Source: CAWBRT01 sp050015355
GTDB lineage: Bacteria > Acidobacteriota > Terriglobia > Terriglobales > Acidobacteriaceae
Assembly (NCBI GenBank): GCA_050015355.1
Contig: JBEKBO010000131.1
Span: forward strand, 1 to 12,084
Direction of reading: 5' to 3'
Length of the DNA stretch: 12,084 bases
This document shows positions 6,384 to 11,217 of the stretch, in pieces. Every line of letters starts with the position of its first letter. Position 1 is the first letter of the stretch. Both the position numbers and the translations under genes were made by a program. The notes below the pieces were generated by a model. It made no database searches, was not told the origin of the DNA, and was given only the letters and a program-made list of their open reading frames with translations.

Positions 6384-7298
6384 ATGGCGCTGATTGAATC
6401 TGTTCCGAACTTCTCCGAGGGCCGCGACCGCGCGAAAGTTGACGCCATTGCCGAGGCCATGCGAGCCGACGGTGTCTACCTACTCGACCGCCACATGGAC
6501 GCCGATCACAATCGCTCGGTCATCACCCTGGCCGGAAGCCGTGAAGCGCTCATGGAAGCCGTTCTGCGCGGCATCGGCAAGGCCGCCGAACTGATCGATC
6601 TCACCCGCCACCGGGGCGTGCATCCGCGCCTCGGTGCCACCGACGTCGTGCCCTTTGTGCCGATCGAGGGCGTCACGCTCGAAGACTGCGCGCAGATGGC
6701 GCGGCAAGTGGGCGCCCAGGTCTGGCAGCGTTACCGCATCCCCGTTTATTTGTACGAGAGCGCCGCCACTCGTCCCGAGCGTGTTCATCTCGAAAACCTT
6801 AGGCGCGGGCAATTCGAGGGGCTGCGCGATGAAATTGCGACTAACCCCGACCGCATGCCCGACTTCGGCGAACCGCGCGTCCACCCGACGGCCGGAGCCA
6901 CCGTGATTGGAGCGCGCAAGTTCCTGGTCGCCTACAATATTTTTCTCAACACGAGCGATGTCGAAATCGCCAGGAAGATCGCCAGGACGGTGCGCTTCTC
7001 CAGCGGCGGGTTGCCGTTCGTCAAGGCGATGGGCGTGCTGGTTCGCGGACTGGCGCAGCTCTCGATGAATCTGACCGACACCGACCAGACGCCGATCGCC
7101 CGCGTCTTCGAACTCGTCAGCAGCGAAGCCGCGCGCCACGGAGTCGCCGTGCTTTCCAGTGAGATTGTCGGGCTGGTTCCGAAAAAAGCGCTCGAAGACG
7201 CAGCCGGATTGTTTCTCCAGCTAGAAAACTTCGACTCATCGATAATCCTCGAAGACCGCTTGGCCGCAGTGAAAGCCCAAGCAAAACCAGCTGGTTAG
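6384..7298 (+). CDS. ftcD: Glutamate formimidoyltransferase (monofunctional)
   Basis: This enzyme moves the formimino group of N-formimino-glutamate, a histidine breakdown product, onto tetrahydrofolate, giving glutamate. The 304-residue protein starts MALIESVPNFSEGRD, the classic family N-terminus. It continues with LLDRHMDADHNRSVIT and LTRHRGVHPRLGATDVVPF (about 73-91), the motif carrying the catalytic His. The second formiminotransferase subdomain covers roughly residues 180-300 and ends in LENFDSSIILEDRL. There is no cyclodeaminase domain, unlike mammalian FTCD, so a separate FchA/cyclodeaminase would be needed. The ATG at 6384 is preferred over the in-frame one at 6324 because homology begins there, although no clear ribosome binding site precedes it. 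No hutH, hutU or hutI gene adjoins it. It is flanked by repeat-filled gaps on both sides. Confidence 0.95.
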   Translation: MALIESVPNFSEGRDRAKVDAIAEAMRADGVYLLDRHMDADHNRSVITLAGSREALMEAVLRGIGKAAELIDLTRHRGVHPRLGATDVVPFVPIEGVTLEDCAQMARQVGAQVWQRYRIPVYLYESAATRPERVHLENLRRGQFEGLRDEIATNPDRMPDFGEPRVHPTAGATVIGARKFLVAYNIFLNTSDVEIARKIARTVRFSSGGLPFVKAMGVLVRGLAQLSMNLTDTDQTPIARVFELVSSEAARHGVAVLSSEIVGLVPKKALEDAAGLFLQLENFDSSIILEDRLAAVKAQAKPAG

Positions 7299-7322
7299 AG
7301 CCTGTTTTGTGAACCTGTTGTT

Positions 7323-7394
7323 GAAGCGGTGCGGCTTTAGCTTGCTAGTGCCAACGAGTCGTTCTTGAAGGGGCGCGGCTTTAGCGGCCGCTGA
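7323..7394. repeat. Family D repeats (GGCTTTAGC core), two copies
   Basis: GAAGCGGTGCGGCTTTAGC (7323-7341) and a longer copy at 7367-7394 starting GAAGGGGCGCGGCTTTAGC share the same core. Further copies occur at 7560-7585 and 8753-8782. In the full form the core is a short palindrome, GCGGCT-TT-AGCCGC. Confidence 0.7.
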
Positions 7395-7407
7395 AGAACT
7401 CATAGCA

Positions 7408-7505
7408 GTGTCATCCTGAGGCCGCGCCGGTTTTGCGTGACCGAAGGATCTGCTTTATCTCAGTACGCGCGAACAGCAGATCCTTCGCTGCGCTCAGGAT
7501 GACAC
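7408..7505. repeat. Inverted pair of family A repeats forming a long hairpin
   Basis: GTGTCATCCTGAG (7408-7420) pairs with CTCAGGATGACAC (7493-7505), and CGAAGGATCTGCT (7442-7454) pairs with AGCAGATCCTTCG (7475-7487). This gives 26 perfect pairs in two blocks around a 20-base loop. The left copy carries a 21-base insert (7421-7441) in place of the 5-base core present on the right. The rest of the gap from 7299 to 7817 shows family D units and no convincing gene. Confidence 0.88.
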
Positions 7506-7559
7506 TTCTGAGAACAGTTTTCAGCAGCCTCTTTAGTCGCGCCATCCAGGGCCAAAGAG

Positions 7560-7585
7560 GATGCGGGCTTTAGCTCCTGAGGGGA
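7560..7585. repeat. Family D repeat copy
   Basis: The unit reads GATGCGGGCTTTAGCTCC and then TGAGGGGA. The TGAGGGGA tail matches the copy ending at 8782, which marks it as the same family. Confidence 0.6.
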
Positions 7586-7804
7586 TTCGCTGTTTCGTCT
7601 AACTTCGTTTGAAATAAGCGAAGAAATATCCTTGGCACCTCGGTGCTGGGCGGTTTCAGAGGCGAAACTGTGATCCCGCAGCCGGGTTGAATACCTTCAG
7701 GCGAGGATTCCATTCTGGACGCCTGGACCGCATACGCGACAACTCGCTGTCGCTCGGATGAATAGAATCGGTGACAATCCACTCTGGACCAGCGGAACTC
7801 GGGG

Positions 7805-7810
7805 TAAAAT
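7805..7810 (+). promoter_or_regulatory. Possible -10 element very close to the start of the 309-aa protein
   Basis: TAAAAT lies only seven bases before the ATG at 7818, and no ribosome binding site is visible. If used, transcription would start at or next to the ATG, giving a leaderless message. No convincing -35 is present, so this is tentative. Confidence 0.35.
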
Positions 7811-7817
7811 ACTTGTT

Positions 7818-8747
7818 ATGAAGCGCCTTATCGCTCTCCTTTGTTCTCTGTTTCTCACCACGCTCTCGTTTGCGGCACCGCTGGCCTCCAATGCCAAGAC
7901 AGCCATACCGTCTGCCGTGCAGCAGATCATTTCCGTCGACTACCGCGCGTTGCGGAACTCCGACTCCGGCATGGCGCTCAAAGCCAAGATCCTGCCGGAT
8001 AATCTCAAGCAGTTCGAAAACGCGCTGAAGGACATGGGAATCGATCCCGACCGCGATGTCGAAGGGCTATCGTTTGTCATGTTCCGCGCCGGCACGCAAT
8101 TGCGCTCTGTCGGTTTCGCCACCGGCGATTTTCAGGTCAAAAAGTTCCTCGCCAAACAAAAGGCGGCTAAGACCAAGCCGGAGAAATATCGCACAGCCTT
8201 TCTCTATCCCGCCGGCTCCGGCATGTTGATGACTTTTCTCGACGACACGACGATGCTCTTCGGCGATGCCCAGGCTGTCCACAATGCTTTGGACGCCCGC
8301 GACGGAGAGAGCCCAAGCGTGACCGGCAATGCCGACATCACGAGCCTGATTGCCTCCGTGGAGGATGGCGCTATCTGGAGCGTGCTGGACTCGATTGGAA
8401 CCCAGAACATGCTTCGCTCCGCCATGGGTGACGCCGCCAAACTGGCCGACTATGACGTGGTAAAGAAACGCCTCACGGGGTCGTACTACACCGTGGATTT
8501 CGCTCACGGCGTATCGCTGGACCTGACGGTCGCCACCGGAGACCCTATGGCCGCCGCCACGCTCTCGTCGTTGTTGAAGGCCGGGCTGATGCTGAAGAAG
8601 ATGGGCTCTTCGCCGGTGGAAAAAACCGCCATCGATGCCACCACGGTGGATTCCGACAGCGGCAAACTGATTATTCACTTCAAGGCGGACGACAGTCGAT
8701 TCCAATCACTGTTGTCATCGGACTTGTTTACCGCGATATCGAAGTAA
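7818..8747 (+). CDS. Exported protein of unknown function
   Basis: I do not recognise this 309-residue protein. It has a standard signal peptide (MKRLIALLCSLFLTTLSFA, cleavage near Ala19/Ala20) and no later membrane span, so it should be periplasmic or secreted. After the signal it reads SAVQQIISVDYRALRNSDSG, then a region with a glycine/aspartate turn (MGIDPDRDVEGLSFVMFR) and a Lys-rich stretch (about 110-130). The two halves both contain beta-alpha-like patterns with 'FGDAQAVHNALDAR' and 'TVDFAHGVSLDLTVATGD'. This general arrangement recalls exported DUF3352-like proteins, but that is a loose resemblance. ATG 7818 is chosen for the signal peptide; the frame is open from 7758. It stands alone between repeat-rich gaps. 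Confidence 0.82.
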   Translation: MKRLIALLCSLFLTTLSFAAPLASNAKTAIPSAVQQIISVDYRALRNSDSGMALKAKILPDNLKQFENALKDMGIDPDRDVEGLSFVMFRAGTQLRSVGFATGDFQVKKFLAKQKAAKTKPEKYRTAFLYPAGSGMLMTFLDDTTMLFGDAQAVHNALDARDGESPSVTGNADITSLIASVEDGAIWSVLDSIGTQNMLRSAMGDAAKLADYDVVKKRLTGSYYTVDFAHGVSLDLTVATGDPMAAATLSSLLKAGLMLKKMGSSPVEKTAIDATTVDSDSGKLIIHFKADDSRFQSLLSSDLFTAISK

Positions 8748-8752
8748 AACGC

Positions 8753-8782
8753 GAAGGGGCGCGGCTTTAGCCGCTGAGGGGA
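8753..8782. repeat. Family D repeat copy after the 309-aa gene
   Basis: This is the fullest copy of the family: GAAGGGGC, then GCGGCTTTAGCCGC (a perfect 6-bp stem), then TGAGGGGA. It starts five bases after the stop codon, so it could act as the 3' stem of that transcript. Confidence 0.7.
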
Positions 8783-8807
8783 CCCGCCGTTCTAGCATCG
8801 GTTCGCG

Positions 8808-8860
8808 GTGTCATCGTGAGGAGGTTCGCCGCTTTTGCGAACCGACGTGACGATCTATGC
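8808..8860 (+). repeat. Family A repeat with hairpin insert and a different stem
   Basis: Left flank GTGTCATCGTGAG and right flank CGTGACGATCTATGC enclose an inner hairpin, GGTTCGC (8823-8829) with GCGAACC (8837-8843). The outer pairing here is ATCGT (8813-8817) with ACGAT (8850-8854), changed on both sides relative to other copies. Confidence 0.78.
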
Positions 8861-8873
8861 ATTTCAACGGGTG

Positions 8874-8982
8874 CCCCAGGTTCAGCGCCGCCAAGGAACT
8901 CTTTTGAGACAATCCGCATAGCTTGGCTGGCTGTGCCGCGTGTAGCGAAAAGCTCCTTTGGCTGTTTGGCGCTAACCTGGGG
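8874..8982. repeat. Family B element, 109-bp form, copy 2
   Basis: The left arm is CCCCAGGTTCAGCGCC (8874-8889) and the right arm GGCGCTAACCTGGGG (8968-8982). Length equals copy 1 at 771-879. The last ~40 bases align without gaps to copy 1. TAGTTTCTTGGGG follows. It lies in the convergent gap between the 309-aa gene and the ArsR-type gene. Confidence 0.82.
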
Positions 8983-9046
8983 TAGTTTCTTGGGGTGGTT
9001 AGTTGGGTTCCCAAAATTCTCAGCGAACGATCGGCTCTTCCGGCCG

Positions 9047-9394
9047 TTATCCTTTCGCTGATGGCGTTGCCTTTTTTCCCCAGTCAGACTTTTGCTCTAA
9101 TTCCCGCCGCACCTCGCGCGCCAGTAGGCGCAAGGCCGCATCCTCGCGGCAATAGCAGACCCAGGTGCCCACTTTCTCGGCCTGCACCAGGCCGGCTTCA
9201 GCCAAAACGCGCATGTGATGGGAGATGGTGGGCTGCGCCAGGCCCATGTGCCGCTGTAGATCGGCCGCGCACATGCCATCCGTTCTATCCAGCGAGCACA
9301 AACCCTTGCGGGCAAGCAGACGCAGAATCTCCCGCCGTACCGGGTCGGAGATGGCGCGCAGTTTCAGGCTAAGACCGTCGTTGGCTGCTTTCAT
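9047..9394 (-). CDS. ArsR-family winged-helix transcriptional regulator
   Basis: This 115-residue protein is a single helix-turn-helix domain of the ArsR/SmtB type. ISDPVRREILRLLARKGLC (15-33) is the usual first helices, MCAADLQRHMGLAQPTISHH with MRVLAEAGLV (41-70) is the recognition region, and EKVGTWVCYC (73-82) is the wing. ArsR proteins are dimeric repressors released by metal or other signals. The arsenic-type CxC in helix 3 is not present; only Cys42 is in that place, with other cysteines at 33, 80 and 82, so metal sensing is open. The gene lies 40 bases after the SPOR-domain gene on the same strand and may be co-transcribed with it. No clear ribosome binding site precedes the ATG. The regulated genes are unknown. 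Confidence 0.9.
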   Translation of the reverse strand: MKAANDGLSLKLRAISDPVRREILRLLARKGLCSLDRTDGMCAADLQRHMGLAQPTISHHMRVLAEAGLVQAEKVGTWVCYCREDAALRLLAREVRRELEQKSDWGKKATPSAKG

Positions 9395-9434
9395 CGACGA
9401 TGATCAATCTATCACAGGGCTAAATCGTCCGGCT

Positions 9435-10091
9435 TCAGCGTTTCAGGATCGGGTTATAACCGTCTCCCTGCAGCCGCGAGCGCGTGGTTTCCGCCTCTTT
9501 GGGATCGCTGAACGGGCCGATCTGGACGTGGAAGAGTTTATCGCCGGGGACGGTAATGATGAGCACGGGGTATTGCTTGCGGCGCAGAGCGTCCTGAAGC
9601 ACTTCGGCGTCCTCGCGCCTGCTGACAGCGGCCACTTGCACCATCATTCCGGAAGCGACAGCCGGGCTGTTTTCCGGGGCGGGCGTTTTCGAAGGCGGCG
9701 GTTGAGCAGGCTTAGCCGGCTGCGGAGTTTGCGCAGGTTGTGGCGGCGTCAGCCGCGCGTGTGCTTCCTTCTGTTCCACGGCCTTGTAGAAGCTGAGGTC
9801 CGGCGCAGCCGGAATGCTCGTCGGCTGACAATTTCCTCCCCCGGGACAATCGGCGCGGGCAGGCGTGTCAGTCTGCGGCTTGGCAACCGGCTTGGCGGCG
9901 GGAGCGGTGGACGCGGCCTGAACCTCCGTGGCCAGCGTCGGCTGTTTCGCCCCGCTGCGTCCGAAGCCGTAGCCGACGGCAAAGCAAACCGCGCAAAGAA
10001 TCACCAGCAGGAAAAACAACCCAACCAGTTTGCCAACGCCTAGCGTAATCTCTCGTTCGTCCGACTCCGACCGCCGCAATTCCACCCCCAT
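9435..10091 (-). CDS. SPOR-domain membrane protein
   Basis: This 218-residue protein has a short charged cytoplasmic N-terminus, one membrane span (about 20-43, VGLFFLLVILCAVCFAVGYG), a long Pro/Ala/Lys-rich periplasmic linker (about 50-147, with Cys82 and Cys88), and a C-terminal SPOR domain (about 149-218, MMVQVAAVSRREDAEVLQ to GDGYNPILKR). SPOR domains bind denuded peptidoglycan and bring proteins to the septum, as in FtsN or DedD, so a cell-wall or division role is likely. The start was set at ATG 10091. The longer TTG start at 10133 would read through a dispersed repeat (its first residues MGERGAPRDE are repeat translation). No strong ribosome binding site precedes 10091. It follows the slipin gene by 86 bases. 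Confidence 0.87.
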   Translation of the reverse strand: MGVELRRSESDEREITLGVGKLVGLFFLLVILCAVCFAVGYGFGRSGAKQPTLATEVQAASTAPAAKPVAKPQTDTPARADCPGGGNCQPTSIPAAPDLSFYKAVEQKEAHARLTPPQPAQTPQPAKPAQPPPSKTPAPENSPAVASGMMVQVAAVSRREDAEVLQDALRRKQYPVLIITVPGDKLFHVQIGPFSDPKEAETTRSRLQGDGYNPILKR

Positions 10092-10136
10092 TTTTCGAAG
10101 TTTCTCGTCCCGTGGTGCCCCTCGTTCACCCAACCG

Positions 10137-10167
10137 GGGTCCCCGGCGAGCACCGCTCGCTGGGGTG
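10137..10167. repeat. Family C palindrome between slipin and SPOR genes
   Basis: GGGGTCCCCGGCGAG, a 5-base loop, then CTCGCTGGGGTG. The 10-bp stem is CCCCGGCGAG (10141-10150) with CTCGCTGGGG (10156-10165), one pair a wobble. A lone family B left arm (GTGCCCC, TCGTTC) sits just before it at about 10115-10129, with no right arm. Confidence 0.78.
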
Positions 10168-10177
10168 GCTCGCCCGT

Positions 10178-10957
10178 CTATGTCTGTTTCTCTTCCGCCT
10201 GTTTCCGCTCCGTCACCAGTTTTTGCAATCCAGCCAACAGATCGACCGGTACGGGGAAGATGATCGTCGTGTTCTTCTCGACGCCGATTTCCGTAAGCGT
10301 TTGCAAGTAACGAAGCTGGATGGAAGAGGGTTCGCTGGAGAGTAGGTGCGCCGCGTCCACCAGGCGCTGCGCGGCCGCGAACTCGCCCTCGGCGTGAATG
10401 ATCTTCGAGCGCTTTTCGCGTTCGGCCTCGGCCTGCTTGGCCATGGCTCGCATCATGCCTTCGGGCAGGTCCACCTGCTTGACCTCGACGTTGGTGACTT
10501 TTACGCCCCAGGGGTCTGTGTGCGTATCGAGGATCGATTGCAGGCGCAGGTTGATTTTTTCCCGATGCGCCAGCAGTTCGTCCATATCCACCTCGCCCAG
10601 CACGGAGCGCAGAGTCGTCTGCGCGAACTGGGAGGTCTGGTACTGGTAGTTCAGCACCTCGAGCACGGTGCGCTGCGGATCGATGACGCGCAGAAAAATC
10701 ACCGCGCTCACCTTCAGCGTAACGTTATCGCGGGTGATGATGTCCTGCGGAGGCACATCGAAAGCGATCTGCCGCAGGTCCACGCGCACAATGCGGTCCA
10801 AGGGGGCGAAGACCAGGATAAGGCCCGGGCCTTTGGGGCTCGACAGCACGCGCCCCAGGCGAAAAATGACGCCGCGTTCGTATTCGGACAGGATTTTGAT
10901 GGAGTTGATGAGGTAGAGAGCGATGATGAAGACTACTGCCAGACCAAAGATGCTCAC
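10178..10957 (-). CDS. Slipin / stomatin-like SPFH (band 7) protein
   Basis: This 259-residue protein has an N-terminal membrane hairpin or span (residues 3-19), then EYERGVIFRLGRVLSSPKGPGL, the standard opening of bacterial slipins, and a complete SPFH domain (about 23-190). An Ala/Glu-rich helical stretch follows (AKQAEAEREKRSKIIHAEGE), and then KNTTIIFPVPVDLL (228-241), the conserved hydrophobic C-terminal site. In Pyrococcus the matching region of stomatin is cut by the partner NfeD-type protease. Slipins form membrane oligomers linked to microdomains and quality control. The start is GTG 10957, preceded by GGAGGT (complement of 10962-10967). The longer TTG frame from 11008 lacks support. 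NfeD lies directly upstream, the usual pairing. Confidence 0.94.
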   Translation of the reverse strand: MSIFGLAVVFIIALYLINSIKILSEYERGVIFRLGRVLSSPKGPGLILVFAPLDRIVRVDLRQIAFDVPPQDIITRDNVTLKVSAVIFLRVIDPQRTVLEVLNYQYQTSQFAQTTLRSVLGEVDMDELLAHREKINLRLQSILDTHTDPWGVKVTNVEVKQVDLPEGMMRAMAKQAEAEREKRSKIIHAEGEFAAAQRLVDAAHLLSSEPSSIQLRYLQTLTEIGVEKNTTIIFPVPVDLLAGLQKLVTERKQAEEKQT

Positions 10958-10961
10958 GCCG

Positions 10962-10967
10962 ACCTCC
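10962..10967 (-). promoter_or_regulatory. Ribosome binding site deciding the slipin start
   Basis: GGAGGT on the minus strand lies four bases before the GTG at 10957. It supports GTG as the start over the upstream TTG at 11008. Confidence 0.8.
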
Positions 10968-11099
10968 GGCACTGCGCAATCTAATACGCTGCGCGGATTG
11001 TACTCCAAGAATGCGACCGGGGAAATTACAGGATATGGTTCCCGGTCCCGAGTACCCGATCAGGTACTCCCGCACTGTCGAACGTCTTACCCTGTTGAC

Positions 11100-11195
11100 G
11101 TGTCACCCTGAGGAGCGCCGCCTGTCGTTGGCGGCGCGACCGGGGGCCCCGGCGAGGCTCGGCTCGCTGGGGTGATGGACGTGAGGGTCTATGCA
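11100..11195 (+). repeat. Family A repeat carrying a GC hairpin and a family C palindrome, between nfeD and slipin
   Basis: Left flank GTGTCACCCTGAGGAG and right flank GACGTGAGGGTCTATGCA enclose CGCCGCC...GGCGGCG (a 7-bp stem) and a complete family C palindrome, CCCCGGCGAG (11147-11156) with CTCGCTGGGG (11163-11172). The outer pairing is ACCCT (11105-11109) with AGGGT (11184-11188), a further compensated variant. Because nfeD and slipin probably share a transcript, this structure is likely to be within the mRNA. Confidence 0.78.
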
Positions 11196-11217
11196 TTTTC
11201 CCCTTAAAATCCAACCC

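Noticed and set aside
6480..7139. Long minus-strand open frame of 219 codons
   Set aside because: It is fully antisense to ftcD, which is certain from its conserved motifs.
7570..7782. Minus-strand 70-codon open frame in the gap before the 309-aa gene
   Set aside because: It begins in sequence close to the possible promoter and ends inside a family D repeat. No family motif or ribosome binding site was seen.
9225..10043. Long plus-strand open frame of 272 codons
   Set aside because: It lies opposite the SPOR-domain and ArsR-type genes, both with clear domains, and its own translation is Arg-rich with no motif.
10092..10133. Longer TTG start for the SPOR-domain protein
   Set aside because: The extra residues are repeat translation (MGERGAPRDE); the ATG at 10091 starts the charged N-terminus before the membrane span.
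10958..11008. Longer TTG start for the slipin
   Set aside because: GTG at 10957 has GGAGGT at the right distance and puts the membrane segment at the N-terminus, as in homologues.
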